Origin: Opisthorchis felineus
Taxonomy: Eukaryota; Platyhelminthes; Trematoda; Opisthorchiida; Opisthorchiidae
Assembly: GCA_004794785.1 (NCBI GenBank)
Contig: SJOL01009866.1
Location: 461,224-525,223 of the forward strand
Length of the DNA: 64,000 nucleotides
Direction of reading: 5' to 3'
The stretch's first letter is position 1. The number at the start of each line of letters is the position of its first letter. The position numbers and the translations under genes are program-made. Positions 40,101 to 52,100 of this stretch are shown piece by piece. The notes under the pieces were generated by a model that was given only the letters and a program-made list of their open reading frames with translations, searched no databases and was not told the origin of the DNA.

Positions 40101-43100
40101 TTTTACGGTGGCTGCTTAGGTTCAGTATTGACCGTATTAAATCAGGGGCTCTCTCAGTAGTCTCGCCTGATCTCAGGTGAGTGAGGAAAATTGATGATGC
40201 AGAAACAACTTGTATGAATGTTTCTGGGTGGCACAGCGAAATATTGGGGGTGAACCGAACTCTGCCGTTTACACATCGAACCAAGCGTTTGATAATAACT
40301 TAGTTCCATAGCCTGGTTACAATGGGTCACTGAAACAACGTTGCTATATGCATGGATCCCATGGGTTTGAGGAGGGTAGTTAAAATGAGTACTACAACGC
40401 TAACACCCCGTAGAGTTTTAAGTATCAAGGTAAAAACGTCCTGAACGAATGCCTGTGTACCCTTACGAGTGGCTAGACTTGGTATACAAGCTATAGGCCA
40501 AGCACAACAAAGTCATCTCTTATCATTGGATCTTTTGGCACCAAATTTACACTGGGTCATATGGTCCTTATTCTTGGATGGCTGTCGTCCACACTATAGA
40601 ACTGCAGGGTTCGCCGAAACCAGTTTTCGGATTTGCCTGCCACACTGAACTGAGTCGAATGACTATAAGCTGTTGTGTGGAGCCGCCTACGTCACTCTCT
40701 GAACCCTGTAGTTCAGGGCAAATCCGAAGTACATCGACTTGAGGAAAAACGAGAGTAGTTCAATAGCCATAACTATGCTCACTTGATGGCTCATGGTTGT
40801 TGGACGGGGACGACTGAGTAGTTGGGTCACACAATGGTGGACCGGTGGTTCGCATCACTCGGAAGCCACACTCCAGCAGCGACCGAATATATATATATAN
40901 NNNNNNNNNNNNNNNNNNNNNNNNNNNNNNNNNNNNNNNNNNNNNNNNNNNNNNNNNNNNNNNNNNNNNNNNNNNNNNNNNNNNNNNNNNNNNNNNNNNN
41001 NNNNNNNNNNNNNNNNNNNNNNNNNNNNNNNNNNNNNNNNNNNNNNNNNNNNNNNNNNNNNNNNNNNNNNNNNNNNNNNNNNNNNNNNNNNNNNNNNNNN
41101 NNNNNNNNNNNNNNNNNNNNNNNNNNNNNNNNNNNNNNNNNNNNNNNNNNNNNNNNNNNNNNNNNNNNNNNNNNNNNNNNNNNNNNNNNNNNNNNNNNNN
41201 NNNNNNNNNNNNNNNNNNNNNNNNNNNNNNNNNNNNNNNNNNNNNNNNNNNNNNNNNNNNNNNNNNNNNNNNNNNNNNNNNNNNNNNNNNNNNNNNNNNN
41301 NNNNNNNNNNNNNNNNNNNNNNNNNNNNNNNNNNNNNNNNNNNNNNNNNNNNNNNNNNNNNNNNNNNNNNNNNNNNNNNNNNNNNNNNNNNNNNNNNNNA
41401 ACCGTTATGTGGCTTTCAGCAACAATTCTTCAGCTCATGTCACAATCAGACTGCTTTTTAGTCGCAGCGAATTGCGTTGATCTATTTACAATCTCGAGTC
41501 GAGTCGAGTCGAGTCGAGTCGAGTCCATGACCAGCCTGCTGATCGGTAAAACATCGGAATTTCTTTATCTTTCAATATTTCGAACACAGGGTTTCCAAAC
41601 ATCTAGTGTTTGCTTTAGGAGTGACACGCTAGAAGCACCTACGAAAGCTCAGATTACTATTGAATGGAACGATTCTGCGTTCATCAAATTGCCAAACAAG
41701 CCTGAGCAGCAGGTGATTATTGCTGATATTTTCTTGGACGGATTCCTGATAATGGGATATACCCATCAATACATAGCTGGTGCACCATTCTTGATAGGTA
41801 CGTCCTTGTCGAAATTTAGTCCTTTTGTCACCTCAGAAGGAGCGGAATACTCTTCTTGTTGTTCACTTCATTGTTCTGAGCTTGCATGTGTGTAGGGACT
41901 AGGCAAAGGTAAGAGATTACAGGAGAAGCAACCTGATTTCTTTGAATATACCATTCGAGCACAAGCCGAAGTATAATCAAAAACGCAAATACATGTGTTT
42001 AACGCGAGGGATGTTGGCTCTATCAGCTCAACCGGCTCGGACTGCAAGAGAAATTAACCGTTAAAGTACGAATTATTCGTCGAAACACGGGTGCTTCAAA
42101 CTAGCTTTTCTGATAAAAGCTATAGCAGGAAGCTGGGTGGTCTATTGGTATGCTTAAATGTCGCTCATTACCCCTACAAAGAACCCCCGGGCAAGTACTT
42201 TTAAGGGTACTGCTATCCATGTGTCAATCGTTCAATCCATAAACACAATAAACTACCATCATCATCATCATCATCATCGACAGCATGACATCAGTGTTCA
42301 ACACCGATGCTTCACTGCCGTACAACCATGATTTATTTGAAAGCCTTATTGTGAAGGAAAGAATAAAGGTGGACGGGGAAGGGACTTAGTGCTAGCTTAC
42401 TACAATCATTCCGAGGTGCCTACACCTCCAGACACTCATTCAGGCAATCTCGATAGAAACTAACAACAAGATCGCCACTGACATCGGTTGGCAGCCATAT
42501 CTTGCAGCGTCTCCAACCAGGCGCAGTGAGGATCACGCGGTCCCCAACCTGGAAGGCGAGTAACACCGACAGCACCCAAGCGTTTCGTAATCTCCTTCAT
42601 ACCCCTCTGCCAGGTCAAGGGTTGGCCACCGCTCTGCTTCCGCCACTCTGAATTGGGCATGGAAAACAGCACTCTCTTCGGCAAACGATGATTAGGCATA
42701 CGCAACACGTGTCCCCACCAACGCTGCTTCTGGTGCTGGACACAATCTTCAATGGAAGTCTTCGTTGCACAACCGAAAACTCGCTTTCTAATTGCCTCGT
42801 TACGGATTCGCCGACACCAACCCATACGAGCTATGGTCCTGAGACAACGATTGTCAAACACCTGAAGACGTCTCAGTTCCGCTGCTCGAACAGGCCAGGT
42901 TTCACAGTTGTACAACAAGACAGCCAGCACTGTAGCTTCACACACACGTCCCTTGAGTTTCAGGGATACACCACTTTGACGCCACAGGTGTCTCAAATTA
43001 GCAAAGGCGACCCGGGCCTTGCAGATTCGTGCATTGACTTCATCTGTCACACTACAATCAGAATTAATACAACTTCCAAGATACGTAAAACACTCCACAA

Positions 43101-46100
43101 CTTCCAGTACCACTCCCTGGATTGTAAGTGGCGTGTTCAGTGACTGCATGTCCAGCAGCATGACCTTACACTTTGTGGGTGCAAAGTGCATACCAAAGGA
43201 CGGGATGACTTTGGTCAGTTCATCCAAAAACACATGCGCCCTCTCCTCCTCTTCAAACATGAGGACGATGTCGTCTGCATATTCCAGATCGACAAGGTTT
43301 TCGTCACAGGCTATCTGAACACCGGGGTTTTGGAGACCTTCCAGCGTTCGTCTCATTATCTCATCGATCACGAAATTAAATAGGAAAGGAGAGAGTGGGC
43401 ATCCTTGACGGACACCGCTTTGTGTACGGAAGCTTTTGGAGAGCTCGCCGTATACTCTCACACGTCCGGAAGTCTGAGAATACAAAGAGCTTATTATGTT
43501 CACAAACTTCCGGGACATTCCTTGGTGGGCAAGCGTGTCAAGAAGAACAGACCGGTCAACCGAGTCGAATGCGCCTTGGAAATCCAGGAATACTAGAATC
43601 GCACGTACCGAGTCCAATCCATGTCGACCTCCTAATTGAGTCTCAGACACGCTAAGCGTGCCCACTTGTGCATTCAGATCTCCGGCAACCACCACGATAT
43701 CTTAGCTTATAGCTCACCGCAGCAGGACATTCAGAGCGTCGTAAACAATGAACTACACTCAAATTGATGAGAAAATCTCGTACGCACCTGAGCGAGTCAG
43801 TGGTGAGAACAGTATGCAGAATAAACGCATATTTTTGTATGAGACTACGCGGACCCATCCGCGACTTACGCTGTTGTGACCCTGTGATCCCAGTTCGAAC
43901 AAGCATGCACGTGGTGCGAATGGAATGCTGCTGTTTTGTGTCTAAAGGTCAGGCACAGAAAGAATGCAAATCAAGCGATATGTGATGCAGTATGCAAAAG
44001 CACACATTCATCGCTCTGACTTTTTGCTGGCTAAACGTTGCGTAGTTTGATTCTGGTGGCGTCTGGCATCAGTTAAAAAAGTTTGGTGAATCAGTCAAGC
44101 AGATATCAGCAAAGAGTGATTATCGCAGTACCTGAAGTGAATCAAACAGAGGAACAACTCCACATTTTGCTATCGGAGAAAGGAAAGCTAAGAGGAATGG
44201 AAGCAAGACACGACATGAGCGAGCTAACCGAAGTAACCGAAGGATAAAATAAATAGGACATTCGTTCAGCTGTAACAACCAGTGATTAACTGCCATGTCA
44301 CCTGAAAGAAACACGGCGGAGATACAGCCAGGTTGCCTGTGTCTAGACGGAGTGGTCGAGGCGCCACGGTTGGGTTCGAACCACGGACTCCTGTCAGTAA
44401 GTTCGTGTCTTAACCACTGAGCTATCTCGAGGTAGAACAAAGACCACTGAACTGCCAAAAACTGTTCATTTTTTGAATCAACTGACAAATACCAGAAACC
44501 GGTTCATAAGTTGGCGTTACAAAAAACTTTGGAAAACGACCACTGCCAGGGACTGCCTTTTGGCGCAAAGGTCTCGTTAGGCAACGTGAGCAGACTAAAA
44601 GATCGGTGGAATATCAGGCAGAACCAATGTTGGGTATCAGTTTCAAAATGTTCATGGTTGGAAGAAATACAAGAAATTAAGGTCTTTTTTCTTCAAGTTC
44701 AGTGCACTTCAGATGATGGTCACTTTTGGGCGGCGGTGAAACATCTTGTTCGTTTGTGTGGATAAATGTGTGCTACGATAACTGCGTTGAGTGTGAGGGA
44801 GATTATATGGTCATTGGTTAGGTTGGTGCTGTTCCTCAGACATAAACCACTTCTATTGATTACTTCTCTGGAATGATAGTGAAACGAGGCTTAGCAACAT
44901 ACTCATCGATTTTTTTAACAAACTTTCCCGCAATGGCCACTTAATCTTATTTCCTGAGGCCCCAAATGGAGCATAGTGATGTCCTAGACAACTGATTGGT
45001 CACTCAGTTCAGTTTAGTTCTTTCAGCTCACAAACCGTGCACCGAAGTGCAGCCGCCACAGCTTCATTCACCGAGGATAAGGGGAATAAGGGAATGAGAG
45101 CCACGCGCTGAAGGCGATGGCCCAAGCAGCTAACTGACAACCAATGGTTCCGTTTGTCCAGAAGAGGAAGCGAGAGATACGCAGATGCAAGACCGACACT
45201 AGTTGCGTGACACAGCCATGTCTGTCAAGGTCGCTAATTATTGGTTTGTCACGTCCCGCGGTCCCAATCCGGGGAGATGGCAGTGAAAACAACGAGTGAC
45301 CCGAATAGTTTCTTCCGTACGAAACTAAATAAAAGTGTTTGACAACTTCTTTTCAGAGAAGAAGCTGCAGACTGCTCGCAGTTAACATAGCACAGTACTT
45401 GAATCTATCCGTTTTCAAAGCCGATATGAGTATCAAGGAGGTTCGTAACTAGCTATCAACTCTACAGTTTAAACAGGAGAACTGGTGACTCGGATCAGAG
45501 AAACCAAGGTAGTACAGATGAAATCCACCACACTTCTTGTATGCAGTGCCGATGCACGAAAATCCGAGCCAAAGAGAATCAGGATCCTACCAAAGTTAAA
45601 GAGGGTTTCACATGACGTATTGCACTGTATCAAGCTTCGCGATAAAAACAGAACTTTACACGGCTCGATCAACACTCAGATGAGTTAGCGACAGACAGCT
45701 TACAATTCCGATTCACTTATGTGAACCACATGAACGGATCAGAAATGAGTAATAAATGGTGACAGAAACAAGGCACTTACAGAGGCTACATCAATCCAAA
45801 AGGCGATCATGCGGGCCCGTTTGTAGGTCATTTCGGGCATGGTATATGGTTGCTGATCAGGGACTAGGAGATCATGGCGTGATAAGCGCGATTTGGACCA
45901 TGCGGCTACTGCAGCTACGGCTCCACGTTCACGGGAATCACAACGATGGGAATCGCCGGGACGAAGTCGGATCGACGGCATCGTGTCGGGGTGCAGTCTT
46001 AAAATGCTTCCTTGTAACGCTGTTACAGTATGATTGAAGTGGTCTATTGTGGCCATCACGCTGGGTGCAGGTTTTTTGCGAGCGTACAGCAACATCTCTG

Positions 46101-49100
46101 GCAATCGGAGATCCAAAAACAATCGCTGTCGAGAAAGTAAGGTTATCAGAATAAAATCGAAAGGCTAAACAGCTTCATTTGATCAACTGTACAAACGATT
46201 TTCTGTGTGCAGTATTCGAGAACGGACAGACAATACATGATCGATGTTAATGATACAGATTACTTAAGAAGTGTCCACAACTCACCACCAATTTCCCCCC
46301 GAACATGGAGACTTATAATCAACTTTGTCAACCTTGGATATTGATCCAACTCAACCCAGGGGCTGCCTGTGTACATTGAAGAGTGGTGGCTGCAGATAGA
46401 AAAGCTGAAGAAATGCTTCACTGTACCATGTTGGAAACATCCCACTAACATCACAAACGAGATTCAGCTGGGTTCCAGGTGAGTCTCTCGCAAAACCAAA
46501 TTTGTTTGCAGATGAGTGTATTTCGCCAATCATGACATTACTTACGCATTTCAAACTCAGTACTTGTCCTTTGTGGCGTCCGTATCCAGTTGTGAGTGTT
46601 TCAACTCTAATCATATCACGAATAGCGAAAGGCAAAGCACGGAGCCCCTTGATACATAGATGTGCATTACGAACACGATGGAGACTTGGCCCATCGACAT
46701 CAGCATTGGCAACTTATTATCTGACAGCACTCCTAGCTTTTTGGTTGGTACAGTATTCGTGTCTTCTTTCAAGTCTGGAGACGTTTCGGTACTCATCGCA
46801 CAGTTTTTGCCGCACTTTTAACGTATACGACTGAACTAAGAAGAGGGGCTAAATTAACCTCACATTAGTGAACCGAAAAATCCAGACGCGCTTATCAAGT
46901 GTTATGCATCGTTGAATGATATTCCTTCTCTGGGTAGACTGTACATCTACATGCATTTTCTTTGAGTGTCCGGTTGAGCAGAATACTTGACGATGAGGAG
47001 ACAGCTGTCTATGGTTCGCCAATACACACAACCCTGCGCTCATCCGTATAACGCGTTCCTTCTCCTTAGTGCGAATAGCATTAAACTCCTGCACCACATC
47101 CAGGCGCAATTGCCACACAAAAGCAGAAGCGCTTCCACAAACAGCGTGCACCTGACGTGCTGAATCTCGGGGACAGATATAATTGCTTGCTGATGTCAGT
47201 TGTGTTCTGTGACCATTTATCTCATGGCGGAAGAATGATTTCTCCTATGCTGACGAAGTAACTTGGTGAGGTCGTTGAGTCATTTTGGTTCAGCTGGTAT
47301 TTTGTTAACTTCTACCAGTTAGTATCACTTGTGTGAAACGAAATGTCGTTCAACTGTTTACGACTATCAGGTCTTTTGCTGGACAGTTCAGCCTCAGTTC
47401 AAGTTGACAACATCCAACCACTCCGGAGCTCTGACAGAGAGTTTCGTCACTTCAGTCAACATTGTATATGGTCATACACCAGTGTTAAGCTTTAATGCTT
47501 CATTGGTTCACTGCCCCGGAACCTAAATACCGTAAGTTGAAACCGTTGAAGTGCATCCAAGAATCTAATTTTTCACTTTTCGGAAGCGAACGTGAGTGGG
47601 TGACTACCACAACAATCTAACAAGTACATTGTCGTTGGCAGTGAATTAGTGCAGTGGACTTTTATTGGCATAATCGGGCAGACTAGCCCACATCGTATAG
47701 CAGCAACTTCCTGTTCATCCTCGGTTGAGGATGAAACGCTTACAATCCAACTACCAAGCTAGCCTAACAGAGCAACAACCAAGCAACGCCCCCGATCTAC
47801 CCAATTTCCGTAGCATCGCCAAAAGTTATGCTTGTATGGTAGATGCCACTAAGCACACTGACGTGTGAAAAATGTTAAGCTAGACAGAATGGCAAAGAAT
47901 GTGGTCTTACTGACCGTTAGTACTGATTTTTAGCAAGCTGAATCGGCAGGCCAAAGCGAATCTGATCAAAAATATCTCAAGCAACCTGGAAGGAAAAGCC
48001 AAGGGAGTTCCGGTTTATTTGTAGTCTTCCATGAAGCCAACACCATAGGAAAAAGAAAAAAACATTCACTCTAAAGAGGCGTTCTTTTGTGAGACTGAAT
48101 GTCTCATGCTTTTGCATGAGGTGCATGCGCATTATCCGAGTGACGATTACCTCAAAATGGCTGTCATCATTTTGTGGACTAATCAACAGATGTCAAACAA
48201 TGGTGCTGGTAAACCATGCAGTTCGTGGTGCGTAACCAAACAGCAAGTGCGGCCATAAACATGGAATGCTCATGAAATGTATGCACCAGAACTCTGCTTG
48301 GATCCTGCTTATCAGGAGGTGCGTGTCATCAACAGATACAGCTGACGGAACATGACAAAATTCCTGTGTATAAAAAACAATCTACAGAGGCCCAAGGCAC
48401 CTTTTTTGTGAACGGGATATTAATCCTCTTTTTTTCATGCTCGATTAGGAATTCCAGCAAAGTTGGATTCACCAAAACACCAAGTGAACAACATCACTTC
48501 TCGAACGTAAATAAGATATTCGTGCGTGATATCCGTGATATTTGTGCAGGCAACTTGCAGTCATATTATGATACAAACGACACAAGCTACACGAAGCTAT
48601 TGAATTTTCTTGGTCAGACTGCTTAGGCAATGGACTGCTAAGTCAGATATCTCAATCAAGATGTGTTGCACTCTTACCTTCCATGCGGAGAATGGAAGGG
48701 GGCATACATCATACTATGAGTAAGCCTTGACAAAGTTATACCTACTTAGTCGACGTTATAGACGAGAAAATACAATAGCCATCCAGTACTTAAATATTTG
48801 GGGCCGGAAATCTTGGAGCTCACATTTGATTTGCTGTCACCGAAATTCGATAAAGATGACACGCAGTGAACAATGTAGAATTTGGAGCAATGTCACTTCG
48901 AATCAATGGATTTTCACACTCACTAAAAGGTATCGTTCCAGAACGGTTGCGGTTGTGTTGTTATATACTGATAAGGCTAGTGAGACGACACTGACACAAT
49001 CACAGCAAGTGTCAAAGAGACCTACCTGATCTTCTGCAGTCAATACGTTCGCAATGCAAGTAGCTTCAAGGTCCAAAATACCAAAGGGCTGAGAGTGATC

Positions 49101-52100
49101 TGACCCTCCTGACAATCTTGGTGACGTACTACTTCCATAGCTGAGTGGAGAAGACGAATGAGAGGGACTTGTTGCACAGCCTGCGGTGGAAAAAGCAAAT
49201 GGAGATTGAGCATATTCGGCCTACTAATGACAGAAAGAATAAATCGACCTAGGGAATCCCCAGAGCCGACAAAACAGGTAAGTATGCTCGTTTGGGCGCG
49301 GAGACTGTGGGCTCAAGATCCAGCCACAAAGTGCGTAAACTTGTTGATTCACAGACAGCACAGCTGCTACAGACAAACGCCTAGATATATGAGGGCTACT
49401 GAATGAGACAGTGGCTGGCTGTTCGTGAAAAGTAAGAGAGCTCAGACGATAAGACAAACAACGCAAAACTGGGACCCTTGCTCATCAACGAACAGTTGTG
49501 AGTGGATTATGCAGAAACGAAGTAGTGTAACTTAGTGCATTAAACTTGTTCGGTTCGTCAACACCGTTAGTGACACATTCGCAATGCAGTAGACAGCTCA
49601 GCCCGGAGAATCGCACATTTTACTACCACACTATCTCGAGCATCGATGATATTATTCGGTCGGGAGGAGACAAGGCCTGAAAAAAAAGCGATAAACGGAC
49701 CATACAATTCGGACAAAACTGTGTGGTATTGGATCCCAGAAACTGATTGTCCTCTCTCAGTTGCCGATCGATCGCCATTCACTGTCGGGATTCTATGCAG
49801 ATGGAACGTGTCAGGTAAGGCTGAATCTGGTACCAGATTGACGCGCTATAAACCGCTAAACTTTCGACTCCAAACTGCTAAAGCTGTAACGGAGATGGCA
49901 TGTTGTTAAATGGAATTTAGTCCTGCCCGCAGAAAAACAGACGTAAAATTGGATTTCTATTCGAGACGACATTCTCGCTTTCAATTGGGCGGGATACCCG
50001 TGCTCGGGCTATCTTCCGGATAAAACATAGTTTACGCACGAGATACACACTATCATCTTAGTGTTCGTATCAGAATTCCATTTTTAATCTCTCTCCCCGA
50101 CCTTCTATACCAATCTTCAAGGTCCCTCCACATAAACTAGAGCAGAAGATGTAAAGAAGTAATGCATTACCTATCAGGTTGTCGAAAACTCTTCGACAGC
50201 CCACGACCGGTTTCGCCTTTCTTGGGGCTCCTCAGGTAGGCGCAGTGTCCGAGTTTAAGTCAACCTTATGTTCTACTTGAACCCAAATTGTACAAAGTTA
50301 GCGAAATACACTCATTTGCATACCGATTTGCTTTTGATAGGAGGCTCACCTGGAACGCATCTGAATCTCTCGTTTCTCTATGATGTTTTTAAGCAACTGA
50401 ATGTGCTGCACCAGGCCGCCTCATGTTTCATTTGGTATGGTATTCGACATATCGCGATACACGTATAGACGTAGGCGCACTCACCGAGTTTCCGTCAACC
50501 TTATGTTCTACTTGAACCCAAACTGCACGAAATTACCGAAATATACTCATTTGCATAAAAAACGAAAGATTCAGCTGAGTTCCAGGTGAGTCTCCCGCCA
50601 AAGCCAAATTGGTATACAAATGAGTGTATTTCGCTAGAACAGAAGATCCTACACTCAAAGAAGGTAGGTTATCCAAGCTAGCTGCATTTAATGGGGTCAT
50701 TTCTACGGCCTCAACCGACAGGCGAGACTCGTCCAGACCCTTGAAACTCTAAACGTCGATGTCTATTGTCTTCCAGAGACTAGAATTTGAAACGAGACTA
50801 CGGTACTCACTCTATATTCCCCATCCGCCACAGTGAACGCACCGAAAACTTGTGGCTGTCTTTGGGTCCTGAAACAACAGCGGTTGGAAATGAGGGTGTA
50901 GGAATCCACCATGGTGAACTAGATCACACAAAGTTCTAGACTGTGCACTATTGGACTCAAGGGTGCGTTAAAATCATCCAGAAGATGTTCAAATCCACCT
51001 TAGCCTTCAACGTTCTGGTATGATCAGCAAGATGGCGGGTGGTGGGGTTTCTTTCAGGTAACTTGCTAGAAGCCAACGACCCACATAGTGCTGGGGGTGG
51101 CTTAGTTTCGGAGCAAGGAGAGTAAGGCATGGATGTCCGGTCCGTAGTGCTGCTTCGCACAGATGCGTTTCGAGCCGGATGGGATTCTCGGCGTTTAGCA
51201 GTACTTCGACCGCATTAGTTAACACACCGGTAGTCACGGTCAATCGTTGCGCCATCCAAACGAGCGTTTTTTCGTCGACCTTAACTAACCCTTCTTACCC
51301 CGAGGAAGACAGCATCGCTGCTTCAATGATAGGCAAATGCGGGTCCTCACAATCCACCAGCCGCGGATAGCACAACTTTATCTCCATACCATCTCATAAT
51401 ATGATTATTCATATTATGATGGCTAGCAGCACTTCGTTTGTCGGCTTGCGGGTAGTCTTTCTGACACAGCTTAACCCGAAGGACAAAATATTCCTGCCAG
51501 TATGGTCATCAGGGTCAGTACACAAGTAAACCATCCCGAAAGGAGAGCAACTTTGCGTCGGGACGTATATACGATGCTATTCCAAGAAGAAAATGTCCCT
51601 CTTGCTACGAAAAGTGTGCTTCCGGAAAGAGAGCGAAGTGGCTCAGTCCCAAATTTACTTGCATTATGAAAAACACACCATCTCTAAAGAGCGATGTTTC
51701 TTAAAAGAAAGCATATGCTGTCTCAAACTCTAAACCATGACCTCAGCCACTCTATGAGGATGATAACAACAAGTGTCCATTTGACGATAGATTCGGATTT
51801 CAGTATTACCAGTAACGAAGCACCCAAGATTGGGACTTCCATAACATAACCGCTGATCGTGGAACCACATTGTTTAACGCGGTGCCAGCACTCATTCTAA
51901 TGCCATCATGCAGGCTGACGGCTCCTACCAAGCCTGTGTGAGTTTTTCCACCGGTCTTATATCTTCGGGTTTACATCGGATTCACAGGCTTACCTGCAGT
52001 AGCACACCGGCTCCGCGCAAGCCGTTTTTGCTGTCATAAGCACGCACAGACATCCAGTGGTCCAACCACTGTTGATAGGCAGACCTGCATCGGATGCCAG

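Larger units (their letters stand above)
17616..45780 (-). other. ~28-kb intron region of the RasGEF gene, filled with repeats
   Basis: It separates two halves of the catalytic domain. Inside are a retrozyme-like dimer with a hammerhead (20.3-20.7 kb),  a non-LTR reverse transcriptase remnant (24.7-25.2 kb), three RTE pieces (26.1-28.1, 31.1-31.8, 42.3-43.7 kb), three SINEs, several hammerhead-family fragments and a 500-bp assembly gap. At least one very short exon must also lie here. Confidence 0.6.

Noticed and set aside
40783..40899. tRNA-like GGTTCGCATC box before the gap
   Set aside because: Weak A box, no second copy with clear similarity in the window, and truncated by the gap.
40793..41480. 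Open frames of 200-350 codons across the N run
   Set aside because: They consist mostly of undetermined bases; only the part after 41400 is real sequence.
42256..42278. (CAT)n considered as an independent microsatellite
   Set aside because: It is better explained as the (GAT)n tail of the minus-strand RTE, because the same flank and tail recur at 63.87 kb.
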